64,000 nucleotides of DNA from contig OZ059896.1 of NCBI GenBank assembly GCA_964057225.1, forward strand, positions 7,812,001 through 7,876,000, in the 5' to 3' direction. This document shows, in pieces, positions 14,989 through 25,930 of this stretch. This DNA comes from Auanema rhodensis. Taxonomy: Eukaryota > Nematoda > Chromadorea > Rhabditida > Rhabditidae. The position numbers and the translations under genes are program-made. How positions within the stretch are numbered: the stretch's first letter is position 1; every line of letters starts with the position of its first letter. A model generated the notes under the pieces. That model saw nothing but the letters and a program-made list of their open reading frames with translations, was not told the origin of the DNA and did not search any database.

Positions 14989-16896
14989 ATGGAAGAGGCA
15001 TCGTCATCTTCTGATTACTCGGCATTGCAAGAAGATGTTAAGGGTGATTACGTTTTATTAGAAGACGCTGAGCAATATCATACAGATGATGAAGGAAATC
15101 AGTATCATTCACTTGAGGTAGTGAATGAAATTTCTAAATTAAGCAAAATATAAGTTTAGTTAATGGTTGACCATGTTAAAGATGAAGGAATGTATTATCA
15201 GCAACAGAATGACCATGACCATCTTGGTGGGGAGAACAAGGTACAATCATAAGTTCATCAAGATCATTTCAAAATATTTCATGAACTTTCATTTAAAATT
15301 AGAATTAAAATAGTGAGAAAATAGATTATTACAAGCATAAATCCTGTTGTTCACAAGTTGAAATATTACTTGTGAAACACCTAATGAAATCAATTACTTC
15401 GTTATGTTGTATTACATGGATGTTTCAGAATGATGAACTTCCTAAAGGACAAATTATTCTGGATCAGGAACGGTTTTTGCCTATAGGTAAATTCTTGTTT
15501 AGATGAGAAATAACATAATTTGTAGCCAATGTTGCCCGCATCATGAAACGCATGATTCCGGAGTCTGGGAAGTTAGCGAAAGAGGCTAAGGAGTGTGTAC
15601 AGGAATGTGTTTCGGAATTTATTTCCTTTTTAACTAGTGAAGCTAGTGATAAGTGTCTTGCTGTAAGTATTTCATAATTTACATCAAACCACTAAATTTT
15701 TAAGGAGAAACGAAGGACTATAACAGCCGATGATTTGCTTGACGCTTTAACATCAACTGGATTAGGTAAATATGTTGAACCTGTTAGAGCTCTTCTAAAT
15801 AGGTATAATTTTATATTCATTCTTTCTTATTACATAATTTGTTTAGGCATAAATGTACAACAAAGTTTATAAATAGCAGCATTGCGCCTGGGAGCCGCTT
15901 GCCGTATTCTGATTATACCGAACAGCCCACGACATCTAGGTCCCAGCAACCAATTCGTTCGTTTTTCAACGTTGTTTTGAATAAATATATATTGTTTCAG
16001 CTTCATCTTCGCAGATGGTTACAGTTATTCCAGCGGGATCACACTCGTTCACGAATGCTGGACCCTCTTATGCGTTTGTTATGCAACAAACTCCAGGATC
16101 ACATACACTTTCAACAACTAATTTCTCTCCAAATAGCAAAAATGTATTTACAACATCATCTGCTAGTGTTTCTATCCAAGAAAATCATCATGGGAGACAA
16201 TCATATCAAACTACCGATAACAATATTCAGCATCAAATTCGTAATAGTTCTAACTCACAAGTTGGAGAATTTTATCCTGAAACTATGGTGTTATCTGATC
16301 CTACAACGTCGACTGGACAAACACAACAGTTCCAAATTGTAACTCAGCAGAGGGTACATATTTGTAACATCTATATGTAATATTATATTCGAAGCATTTT
16401 AGCCTATATATGCAACTGGGGAAGATGGTAATCCTGTTACGCTAGTGCCTGGGGGCGAAGTTTTAAACAATGTAATACTATATTGAGAATTTATATTTTA
16501 CGTAAATCATTTAAGGGCGAAAGTGCTCCGGCTAATCATGGTGCTCTTCTTCATCCTCAAAATATGCAGATATATGTGGATCCAGTTTCAAAACAACATT
16601 ATGTAGCTGTAGAAAGTAAAATAAGATTCTGAAAAAAGCGTAGTAATGACATATTTGCAGCTCCTGATGGCCCTCCTCACTTATTCCCAATTACTATCAA
16701 AGATGAACCCGTAACTATGAGTATAGCTGAAAATGGTCTATCATCAGGATCTACAACCGTGAGTATTCAATAAATGTGCAAAATCCATAAATATCCGTTT
16801 TAGTCTTTTGCTGTTGTACAAACTAGTAACTCTAACAAACAACTGGAACAAGCAAATCATTCGGAAAACAGTAACGAAGGGCCGATGTCACAATAG
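14989..16896 (+). CDS. NF-YB (CCAAT-binding factor subunit B), full-length copy
   Basis: Exons 14989-15117, 15160-15240, 15429-15486, 15526-15662, 15705-15802, 15847-15956, 16001-16353, 16403-16471, 16516-16615, 16661-16758 and 16804-16896 join in frame to 441 residues. Residues 86-168 are a canonical NF-YB histone-fold: [20 protein letters not shown], then [19 protein letters not shown], then [10 protein letters not shown] and [13 protein letters not shown] dimerises with NF-YC and, with NF-YA, binds CCAAT boxes. The N-terminal 70 residues are acidic. The C-terminal 270 residues are Gln/Ser/Thr-rich, as in an activation domain. The acceptor-like TTTAG abuts the ATG. AATAAA is at 17255. The 3' end converges with the transporter on the other strand, and their 3' UTRs may overlap. 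This is the parent of the truncated copies at 20-30 kb. Confidence 0.93.
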
Positions 16897-17314
16897 GATT
16901 TATGTACCTTATCACTTTTGAGTGAAGTTGAGTTTGTAATATAATCTTGGATTATTCTTACCGTTGCCTTAAATTTATTTTTGTAATTAATTCGCTATAA
17001 TATTAATCTTCTTTCTATTTGTTTTATAAACGCATAATTAGCTCTGAAAATTGTGTCGAAATCATTTTCTTTGGATCTCTCCACAGAATTTATTTTGTTT
17101 TGGAAGCATTCTACTTTTAATATTATAATTTTATATCATCAAAGTAATAAAAAGCTTTCATTAACGTTAAGTTCAGTAAGTTTTTCAAGTTATGCGTGTA
17201 AAATGATTTTATATAGTAATGACATGTATAATAATTTTCATAAATGTATAACAAAATAAATGCTTATAGCAATTTCTAAAAAAATGAAATATAGCATGCG
17301 TAAAATTTAGAGAC

Positions 17315-19364
17315 TTATGTCTTTCCACTCATTCTTCGATACCTGAAAGAGATATATAAAATGTGAATTAACGCAGCTTTGAAACTTTGGATTAACAGCA
17401 AACACACAAATTATTGCAGTAATGAAAGCACAACAAAGCCACACATCCAAAACTACTGAAAAGAAAAAAGGTTAGTACTTGAATTAGTATCAAATAAATC
17501 ATACATTGCCAATTGCCGGCTATCTGAGAAGAATCATGTTCATATAATACATCTAAATATTTAACAAACTCAACGACAGCATATAACAAAAACATGCCAG
17601 AATGACTGCAAAAATTGAGGGATATAATCAATTAATTGGCTTAAAAAAGTAAAACCCACCTAGCCAAAACAAGAAGACCTGAAGAGGTTGCTTCCAGCAC
17701 AGGGAACGTTGTCTCTACTCCAAGTTCTAAACCTATTGGAAATTGAGGAATTGAGAACATTCCTAGAAAAGAAACAATGCTGATTAATCCCAAATCAGCC
17801 CAGAAGGTTTGTCGATCAAGCAATAAAAACTGTAATAAATTAAAACAAGTTTAGAAAACACCTCAAAGGTTACCAAACGATTAACTGAAGCCATCATGAA
17901 AACACCTATCGCCAATATTTTCATGATTTCTTTAATTTTTTTCGTCTTGTCTACTACTTTGCCCACAAAAAGAGAAAAAATAGTTCCACAAGTAGTAGCT
18001 ATTGACATGATATAACTAAAGAATTCAACCACATAAGCAATTTTAATAAAAATATTTACGGAGTTATCATAAACTTCTTCGCTATTAGTATTTCCGGTAA
18101 CATCATCATATAAGTCCAGAATAAAGCAAACCCCATTGAAAATACAAACATTTGAATAACAAATTGTCTGTTTCTAAAAGAAGCTTATAAAACCAATAAT
18201 TGATTTTGAAACAAACCTAAGACATATGCTTATAGAAGCTAAAAATGAGTTTAAACTATTATCTAAACGAACTGTCGACAGACTTGTAGGAGCTTGAGGT
18301 GAATACGAAGGAATAACTATGGATAAAGCAAAACCAACTGCAGTTAGGAGAAATATTGCACAATTCTGAGATGTAAGAAAACAAATTTTCTTGTTCATAT
18401 CAACAAACTTACATAATTGAACAATTCAAAATAACGCGCTCTCTCCATTACATCTGCCGACGTCTTAAAGTAAGCTAAAGGCAGGATAGCACCAACGGCG
18501 ACTCCGAGTGGATTTGCTGAGAGTTTTATTTTAATACAACTATACTTCTGAACATACCAATGAATGATAGAACATTAGCTAAAGCACGTTGATCCTCCGG
18601 GAAACAAAACTCAGCTATTTTGGCGGGTAATACAAGGAAAAATGCTTGCGCTGATGCTGCGATAACTGATCCTGCACAAAAAAATATTTTGTTCAAGAAA
18701 AGAAAATTACCAGTATATAAAATAGATTGTTTAATCTCATCATTTCTGACAAATGGATGGGATGAGAATAATCTCAACCCACATCCAATACAATTAAGTA
18801 AAGCAGACGATAGTAACTAAAAAAATCATTGTTATAATATAATGAGAAATTTAATATATAGCAAACCGAAGTTTTGATACCAAATTTGTCAGTTATGTAC
18901 ATTCCAGCCAAGCCTGTTATAGCTGCAGTTATCTTTTATTGAAAAAAAAAGTAATTTTTAAAAGTTTAAAGCAATACATACTTGAAAAATTTGATTAGTA
19001 ACATAAGAAACAACACAATTAGAAATAGAAGATGAACAATAAAAATGATTTGATTGTTCAACTAAAACAGAATAACTCATCCATTGCTTAAATAATAAAA
19101 TTAAAAATTAAGAAAGATTTAATAAAGTTTAACCATGGCATTAGACAATGCAACAATGCAACAAACAAGCTGTATAAGCCATCGAGATTTGTACAATACA
19201 CATCTAAATAAATGAAATTTTGTAAAATTGAAAAAGATATAAACCTTTTTTGAATTGCCAGTATTTCTTTATTTATTTTGAATTACTTAACATGCCCAGG
19301 AATTTAATTAGAAATGTTTAATACAATTTGAAAATACTTACTGTTCTAGTCTATACTCTGCCAT
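17315..19364 (-). CDS. FLVCR/SLC49-like major facilitator transporter
   Basis: Fourteen exons on the minus strand, from ATG at 19364 to TAA at 17315, keep frame through 39-50 bp introns and give about 457 residues. The family is recognised by SNAMQWMSYS early in the protein, an internal ANPLGVAVGAILP, FSIPQFPIGLELGVE plus EATSSGLLVLA in the C-terminal half, and YRRM close to the end. All resemble the FLVCR1/2 (SLC49) heme/choline transporter group. Multiple hydrophobic segments fit a 12-helix MFS protein of the plasma or organelle membrane. The substrate (heme, choline or other) cannot be read from the sequence. A possible 39-bp intron at 18672-18710 is a multiple of three and may be retained. 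The first four exons lie inside the left arm of the large inverted repeat, so a truncated copy exists at 31083-31607. Confidence 0.85.
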
Positions 19365-19923
19365 ATTCTGTTGATTATAAAAATAATATTTCTAATAATT
19401 CTATCTTAAACGATATTGTTTGAGAAAACTATAGTTTACTCTTGGATATTCAACTACAGATATAGACATAGCAATCTATGTTTACTCAATGAACTATTGT
19501 AATACTGTAGAAAATGATCTTTGTATCAGTTCAAGTTATCTCAAGTTTTAGTTTATTTCTAACGAAGTCGTAGTTCTCATCTCCGAAAACCCATGAACTA
19601 CAATATTTTGAAATATTTGTTCAAAGCTTGTTGGAAAGCTTGTTAATCAGGTCAGGGAATAGTTCCGTAGATCATATCTGACTGTTAATGAACAAATGCT
19701 TCTGTTACGTACATATATTTATTAACTGATAAGCTTGGTAAAAACAATTCAAACTGATATGAATCGTTGATTACAATTAAGACAAGTCAAATTGATATAT
19801 TTATCTATTTCAAAAACATTATTTATTAATCCGTTTGTTTTTTATCAGTTTAGAAACTTCATATCAATAATCGAGCTGTGTATATAATGGAGGAAGACAG
19901 TCAACCAGCATCATCAACTCAAG
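19365..19923. other. Divergent intergenic region between transporter and first peptide gene
   Basis: About 560 bp shared head-to-head by the transporter (-) and peptide copy A (+). From about 19639 it is the leading part of the 2308-bp tandem unit. TATATAA lies at 19889. No other coding sequence is seen. Confidence 0.6.
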
Positions 19924-20266
19924 ATGTGGCGCAGAACTTTCACTCTTTTGGCTCTCCTCGCTGTTTTCTCAGCTACCGTAAGATCTTCAATCTTCCTATA
20001 TCTTTATTTCAAAATGATTTTCAGTTCGCCATTAGTGCATCCAGTGCAAAGGAACAGAATTATGCTAGAAGACTTGTTCAACTTGAACAGACCACTGCTG
20101 AACAAGCCAGACTTCTCAATCTTGTTACTGACCGTGAGTCCATCTCTCGAACTCGAGATCAATAATTTTAGTAATATATTAATATAAATCCTTTACAGTT
20201 CTCAGCGGTCTCCCAATTGTCGGAGGACTTACTAGTGGACTCCTCGGCGGACTCGGAGGACGCTAA
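19924..20266 (+). CDS. Small secreted Gly/Leu-rich peptide, copy A
   Basis: Three short exons (19924-19977, 20025-20133, 20200-20266) encode 76 residues. Residues 1-18, MWRRTFTLLALLAVFSAT, form a classical signal peptide, with a likely cleavage after TFA. The predicted mature peptide begins ISASSAKEQNYARR, continues as a charged helix-prone stretch (VQLEQTTAEQARLL) and ends in SGLPIVGGLTSGLLGGLGGR, hydrophobic and glycine-rich. It has no cysteines. AATAAA at 20311 lies 45 nt after the stop. I do not recognise the family. A secreted amphipathic or structural peptide is an inference from composition only. Copies B, E and F have the same coding sequence. Confidence 0.75.
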
Positions 20267-20471
20267 GACGATTGCACTGGAACTCTTGAATAGTTCAACT
20301 GTTGTCTGTAAATAAACGATTCCTTCCATTTTTTTCAAATACAATATAACAACACATTTTTTACAACTTTACAGCTTTACAATTTAAAACTTGAACAAGT
20401 GAGATCAAAGCGAAAGCTAGACCCTTTGAATCTAATATATCACACGATTTTAGAAAAATAGTTTAAGCTTA

Positions 20472-21836
20472 TTATGAATGTCCTTGTTAGGAATAAATTT
20501 TTTTTATTAATGACATTACAATGCACCAGAAACTGTTCTGACGGTACATATTTGAGAAAATAAAGCATTGAAAGATTGAGCAAGAACACTTTAGATGGAA
20601 GAGGCATCGTCATCTTCTGATTACTCGGCATTGCAAGAAGATGTTAAGGGTGATTACGTTTTATTAGAAGACGCTGAGCAATATCATACAGATGATGAAG
20701 GAAATCAGTATCATTCACTTGAGGTAGTGAATGAAATTTCTAAATTAAGCAAAATATAAGTTTAGTTAATGGTTGACCATGTTAAAGATGAAGGAATGTA
20801 TTATCAGCAACAGAATGACCATGACCATCTTGGTGGGGAGAACAAGGTACAATCATAAGTTCATCAAGATCATTTCAAAATATTTCATGAACTTTCATTT
20901 AAAATTAGAATTAAAATAGTGAGAAAATAGATTATTACAAGCATAAATCCTGTTGTTCACAAGTTGAAATATTACTTGTGAAACACCTAATGAAATCAAT
21001 TACTTCGTTATGTTGTATTACATGGATGTTTCAGAATGATGAACTTCCTAAAGGACAAATTATTCTGGATCAGGAACGGTTTTTGCCTATAGGTAAATTC
21101 TTGTTTAGATGAGAAATAACATAATTTGTAGCCAATGTTGCCCGCATCATGAAACGCATGATTCCGGAGTCTGGGAAGTTAGCGAAAGAGGCTAAGGAGT
21201 GTGTACAGGAATGTGTTTCGGAATTTATTTCCTTTTTAACTAGTGAAGCTAGTGATAAGTGTCTTGCTGTAAGTATTTCATAATTTACATCAAACCACTA
21301 AATTTTTAAGGAGAAACGAAGGACTATAACAGCCGATGATTTGCTTGACGCTTTAACATCAACTGGATTAGGTAAATATGTTGAACCTGTTAGAGCTCTT
21401 CTAAATAGGTATAATTTTATATTCATTCTTTCTTATTACATAATTTGTTTAGGCATAAATGTACAACAAAGTTTATAAATAGCAGCATTGCGCCTGGGAG
21501 CCGCTTGCCGTATTCTGATTATACCGAACAGCCCACGACATCTAGGTCCCAGCAACCAATTCGTTCGTTTTTCAACGTTGTTTTGAATAAATATACATTG
21601 TTTCAGCTTCATCTTCGCAGATGGTTACAGTTATTCCAGCGGGATCACACTCGTTCACGAATGCTGGACCCTCTTATGCGTTTGTTATGCAACAAACTCC
21701 AGGATCACATACACTTTCAACAACTAATTTCTCTCCAAATAGCAAAAATGTATTTACAACATCATCTGCTAGTGTTTCTATCCAAGAAAATCATCATGGG
21801 AGACAATCATATCAAACTACCGATAACAATATTCAG
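20472..21836 (+). repeat. Duplicated NF-YB 5' segment (copy of 14866-16230)
   Basis: Near-identical to the parental region, offset by 5606 bp. It includes the tail of the adenosine kinase 3' UTR, the intercistronic region and NF-YB exons 1 to part of 7. The breakpoint is after AATATTCAG, where the parent continues CATCAAATTC and the copy TGGTTATTAC. The few differences (a homopolymer indel and one intronic T/C) imply a recent origin. Confidence 0.92.
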
Positions 21837-21860
21837 TGGTTATTACCTAGGAGATCTTAG
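20595..21860 (+). CDS. Truncated NF-YB copy with intact histone-fold (left arm)
   Basis: The same splice sites as the parent give exons 20595-20723, 20766-20846, 21035-21092, 21132-21268, 21311-21408, 21453-21562 and 21607-21860, encoding 288 residues. The first 281 follow the parent (acidic N-terminus, complete histone-fold at 86-168, part of the Gln/Ser-rich tail). The last seven, WLLPRRS, come from the junction sequence and end at TAG. The frame is undamaged, so a protein able to dimerise with NF-YC but lacking most of the activation domain is possible. It keeps the parent's trans-splice-like TTTAG directly before the ATG. Whether it is transcribed is unknown. No poly(A) signal was identified for it. 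Confidence 0.6.
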
Positions 21861-22231
21861 ACAGCGAACATTTCTGCTTATATATGAAGATTCGTGTTTG
21901 TTTTGATAAAAATGAGCCTTCTTCCACTTGAAACATTAGTGAAAATCTTGTTAATCAGGTCAGGAAATAGTTCCGTAGATCATATCTGACTGTTAATGAA
22001 CAAATGCTTCTGTTACGTACATATATTTATTAACTGATAAGCTTGGTAAAAACAATTCAAACTGATATGAATCGTTGATTACAATTAAGACAAGTCAAAT
22101 TGATATATTTATCTATTTCAAAAACATTATTTATTAATCCGTTTGTTTTTTATCAGTTTAGAAACTTCATATCAATAATCGAGCTGTGTATATAATGGAG
22201 GAAGACAGTCAACCAGCATCATCAACTCAAG
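21861..22231. other. Junction and upstream region of tandem unit B
   Basis: 21861-21946 is single-copy sequence between the units. It includes a short frame from ATG at 21912 (MSLLPLETLVKIL) reminiscent of an F-box start. From 21947 the upstream region of unit A is repeated (TATATAA at 22197). Confidence 0.55.
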
Positions 22232-22574
22232 ATGTGGCGCAGAACTTTCACTCTTTTGGCTCTCCTCGCTGTTTTCTCAGCTACCGTAAGATCTTCAATC
22301 TTCCTATATCTTTATTTCAAAATGATTTTCAGTTCGCCATTAGTGCATCCAGTGCAAAGGAACAGAATTATGCTAGAAGACTTGTTCAACTTGAACAGAC
22401 CACTGCTGAACAAGCCAGACTTCTCAATCTTGTTACTGACCGTGAGTCCATCTCTCGAACTCGAGATCAATAATTTTAGTAATATATTAATATAAATCCT
22501 TTACAGTTCTCAGCGGTCTCCCAATTGTCGGAGGACTTACTAGTGGACTCCTCGGCGGACTCGGAGGACGCTAA
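22232..22574 (+). CDS. Small secreted Gly/Leu-rich peptide, copy B
   Basis: A repeat of copy A shifted by 2308 bp with the same three-exon structure, signal peptide and C-terminal GGLTSGLLGGLGGR; 76 residues. AATAAA at 22619. Unit B differs from unit A by scattered single bases outside the gene (for example GGAAATAG instead of GGGAATAG upstream), so it is a true second copy and not a coordinate artefact. Confidence 0.75.
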
Positions 22575-22902
22575 GACGATTGCACTGGAACTCTTGAATA
22601 GTTCAACTGTTGTCTGTAAATAAACGATTCCTTCCATTTTTTTCAAATACAATATAACAACACATTTTTTACAACTTTACAGCTTTACAATTTAAAACTT
22701 GAACAAGTGAGATCAAAGCGAAAGCTAGACCCTTTGAATCTAATATATCACACGATTTTAGAAAAATAGTTTAAGCTTATTATGAATGTCCTTGTTAGGA
22801 ATAAATTTTTTTTATTAATGACATTACAATGCACCAGAAACTGTTCTGACGGTACATATTTGAGAAAATAAAGCATTGAAAGATTGAGCAAGAACACTTT
22901 AG

Positions 22903-23016
22903 ATGGAAGAGGCATCGTCATCTTCTGATTACTCGGCATTGCAAGAAGATGTTAAGGGTGATTACGTTTTATTAGAAGACGCTGAGCAGTATCATACAGA
23001 TTTAAATATAGTATGA
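22903..23016 (+). pseudogene. NF-YB N-terminal stub (left arm)
   Basis: The first 33 codons of NF-YB exon 1 are followed directly by unrelated sequence (LNIV, then TGA). The homology breaks at about 23001, within exon 1, so no histone-fold is present. It carries the diagnostic GAGCAGTATC, where the parent has GAGCAATATC. Confidence 0.85.
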
Positions 23017-24286
23017 CATTCTCTACAACTTTATAACTTTACAACCTTTGTAGGCTCAAGCTACTAACACACTAAACTAACATATTCAACTTTATGCTCC
23101 AGCCACTAGTATTAAAAGAAGCTGAACAATATCACATACATAAGCTATCTTTGATATTTTATAGAGTAACGTTATCTGAACATGAATACGGTAGTGTACC
23201 GTATTACTTATTATATAAATTTCTTAAAAGATACAATGAACATAAAAGCTTCTCAAACATCGATTAAGTATCATCCACATTCACTCCTTCAACTCCTTGA
23301 TACGCTATATGTATGGAGTGTAGTGTCCTTTTCTGAACAATATGATGTACAAACCCGAAATACTCTTTCCAAGCAAGTCAAAACGTTCGATAAACTTGTC
23401 AGAAACAATTGAGAATCGAATAGATGAGCAATGTTGAATAATTAACTTTTTTGAAATTCATCGATGTAAATAATAAAAATTATTGATATCATATCACACA
23501 CAAAACAAACAGTTGGACATTTTGACGACAGCTCTATAACCCGAAAGTATATGTGGTTGATAAAGTTATTGAAATGTTCAGCCATTTTTGATATATTCAA
23601 ATGATATAGTTAAAATATGTACCAAACAACTAGTAACTATTCTCATATAAATAGTTTTCGACGTGATAGCTACCTGATTAATCAAAATTGGAGTCATATA
23701 TACATATATATTCGCTTTAGAAACAACATTATCCAATTTAAACAAACCTGATTCCACAGGCAGATACATATGGTGCAACAGAACTCCTACAAATAATTTT
23801 TATTCAAAATTCAACTAAGCATATTGAGATCTGGTAGTACTCTTATAAACAAGGAATCTAAGCAAAAATAAGGCGACCCTTTATCAGTATTCTGTGAAAG
23901 GTAGTGCGTAAAACGATTACTGTTTTTAATCCGATTCAGTAGTGGATCTTCATAACAACAATGACAAGACTCCAGACTACTTCATATATTCTTCTTAAGA
24001 TATCAACTATCAACTGAACAATTTTTCTTACCAAAAAAATTTTAAAACAACAAGTAATCAGTTAACCGTATCAGCTTTAATTGTTTTTTTTGGGATGTTT
24101 TGACTCCAAATTCAAACTGATATGAATCGTTGATTACAATTAAGACAAGTCAAATTGATATATTTATCTATTTCAAAAACATTATTTATTAATCCGTTTG
24201 TTTTTTATCAGTTTAGAAACTTCATATCAATAATCGAGCTGTGTATATAATGGAGGAAGACAGTCAACCAGCATCATCAACTCAAG
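23017..24286. other. Arm-specific segment without a clear gene
   Basis: About 1.1 kb present only in the two arms, then, from 24111, the common upstream region of the peptide genes. It includes a 76-codon ATG-initiated open frame at 23182-23412 (ends FDKLVRNN) of fairly ordinary composition that I do not recognise, and one at 23578-23778 (-). Either could be gene debris. Confidence 0.5.
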
Positions 24287-24637
24287 ATGTGGCGCAGAAC
24301 TTTCACTCTTTTGGCTCTCCTCGCTGTTTTCTCAGCTACCGTAAGATCTTCAATCTTCCTAAATTTTGATTTCAAAATGATTTTCAGTTCGCCATGAGTG
24401 CAATGAGTGCAAAGGAACAGAACTTTGCTAGAAGACTTGTTCAACTTGAACAGACCACTGCTGAACAAGCCAGACTTCTTGATTTAGTCGGCGGACGTAA
24501 GTAAAGCTTCAAGTTCTGATCAGGACTTGCATCAGAATCAATTAAATTATTAATATAATTCCTTTACAGTTCTTAGCGGTCTCCCAATTGTCGGAGATCT
24601 TGCTGGTGGACTCCTCGGCGGACTCGGAGGACGCTAA
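24287..24637 (+). CDS. Small secreted Gly/Leu-rich peptide, copy C (chimeric)
   Basis: Exons about 24287-24340, 24388-24496 and 24571-24637 encode 76 residues. The signal peptide is the same as in copy A. The mature part differs: it begins AMSAMSAKEQNFARR, has LLDLVGG before the second intron and ends LPIVGDLAGGLLGGLGGR, identical to copy G. Its upstream flank matches copies A and B, whereas intron 1 onward matches copy G. It is therefore a recombinant between the two sub-families, with a switch near exon 1. AATAAA lies in the TGTAAATAAACG motif after the stop. Confidence 0.75.
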
Positions 24638-24796
24638 GACGATTGCACTGGAACTCTTGAATAGTTCTACTGTTGTCTGTAAATAAACGATTCCTTCCAT
24701 TCTTTCCAAATAAAGTATAACAACACATTTTTTACAACTTTACAGCTTTACATTTTAAAACTTGAACAAGTGAGATCAAAGAAAAAAAAAGAAAAA

Positions 24797-25339
24797 ACAC
24801 AAGCCGAAATTCTTGAAACCAGAAATACGAAGAGAGAGTAGGTCCGTATAAACTCGTACACGTTGCTCAATCCTATGAATTTCAAGAATACAAATAGATT
24901 ATAATTTCAAATTCTTACCTGAAATCAGAAATATGAAGAGAGAGTAGGTCCGTGGTCCAGCAGATCCATGGTTGGAAAAAGCCATCAAGGTGTAACGTCG
25001 TACACGTTGCACAATCCTATGAATTTCAAGAATACAAATAGATTATAATTTCAAATTCTTACCTGAAATCAGAAATATGAAGAGAGAGTAGGTCCGTGGT
25101 CCAGCAGATCCATGGTTGGAAAAAGCCATCAAGGTGTAACGTCGTACACGTTGCTCAATCCTATGAATTTCAAGAATACAAATAGATTATAATTTCAAAT
25201 TCTTACCTGAAATCAGAAATATGAAGAGAGAGTAGGTCCGTGGTCCAGCAGATCCATGGTTGGAAAATGCCATCAAGGTGTAACGTCGTACACGTTGCAC
25301 AATCCTATGAATTTCAAGAATTGGCTTATCCATTGCCAT
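24797..25339 (-). repeat. 144-bp tandem repeat with exon-plus-intron structure
   Basis: Three full-period copies (exon-like parts at 25304-25207, 25160-25063 and 25016-24919 on the minus strand) and a deleted copy toward 24797. Each 144-bp unit reads as 98 nt beginning GATTG after ATTCATAG and ending GATTTCAG, followed by a 46-nt segment GTAAGAATTT...TTCATAG with perfect intron ends. The outermost copy is preceded by ATGGCAATGG at 25339, and its frame reads MAMDKPILEIHRI then VQRVRRYTLMAFSNHGSAGP. Because 98 is not a multiple of three, splicing consecutive units shifts frame and meets a stop. A single copy of the cassette occurs at about 32600-32737. I do not recognise the protein. Confidence 0.8.
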
Positions 25340-25930
25340 TTCACAACTTTACAACTTAAATGAAAAACTTGAACAAGCGAGATGAAACATAAAGCTAGAC
25401 AAGCTTTGAGCTATGAGTTCAATAGATCATATACGATTCTCCACAAGTTTCAAATTGTTTCAGATAGAGTCTCGAAAAAGGTATCCATATATGCAATGGA
25501 TAAGCCTAAGCAACAAATGCACTAGAGCCTTAAATTCCAGAACTATTATATATTCATAGATTTCGGATATATCTGAAGCATTTAGCAACAACAGTAACAT
25601 AACATAAACAGTTAATAGACATAAGAAACAGTTTACATCATAATGTTATAATAATAAGAATTTCGAATTTCAAATCTTCACAAAGATGAGAATATTGATA
25701 CTACTTTTCATTCAATATGAATAATATATAAATATTACATTAAAACTTCAATACCATAGTATTATTACGTTTTTTCTCTTTTTTTCTTTGATCTCACTTG
25801 TTCAAGTTTTAAATTGTAAAGCTGTAAAGTTGTAAAAAATGTGTTGTTATACTTTATTTGGAACGAATGGAAGGAATCGTTTATTTACAGACAACAGTAG
25901 AACTTTTCAAGAGTTCCAGTGCGAATCGTC

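Larger units (their letters stand above)
19639..21946 (+). repeat. Tandem unit A: peptide gene plus NF-YB fragment (2308 bp)
   Basis: The unit begins at CTTGTTAATCAGGTCAG and comprises upstream sequence, the peptide gene and a 1.37-kb copy of the NF-YB 5' part. It ends in 110 bp not seen elsewhere outside the mirror copy. The same start recurs 2308 bp downstream. It is mirrored at about 28500-30808. Confidence 0.85.
18865..24110 (+). repeat. Left arm of large inverted repeat
   Basis: Each base pairs with the right arm at about 50448 minus its coordinate. The arm spans FLVCR-like exons 1-4, two tandem peptide/NF-YB units and a unique 1.1-kb segment. Outer end: homology stops in FLVCR intron 4 (CGGTTT). 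Inner end: homology stops after GACTCCAAA at 24110. Only a handful of substitutions and a 1-bp homopolymer indel were noticed between the arms. Confidence 0.9.

Noticed and set aside
15839-16342. Alternative 167-codon frame overlapping NF-YB exons 6 and 7
   Set aside because: It runs through the 44-bp intron at 15957-16000 and is out of frame with the conserved exons after it; a shadow of NF-YB.
17392-17631. Read-through frame at the 3' end of the transporter ending in NNLCVCC
   Set aside because: Splicing at GTATGATT (intron 17456-17504) gives a C-terminus with YRRM that fits the FLVCR family better.
23182-23412. 76-codon ATG frame in the arm as a real gene
   Set aside because: The composition is plausible, but no homologue is recognised and there is no splice or promoter evidence. 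Noted under the region entry only.
23578-23778. 66-codon frame in the arm (and its mirror at 26670-26870)
   Set aside because: No family recognised and no ATG-linked regulatory context. Its appearance twice merely reflects the inverted repeat.
24277-24468. 63-codon antisense frame over peptide copy C (also at 32070-32261)
   Set aside because: It is the reverse strand of a well-supported spliced peptide gene and crosses its intron.
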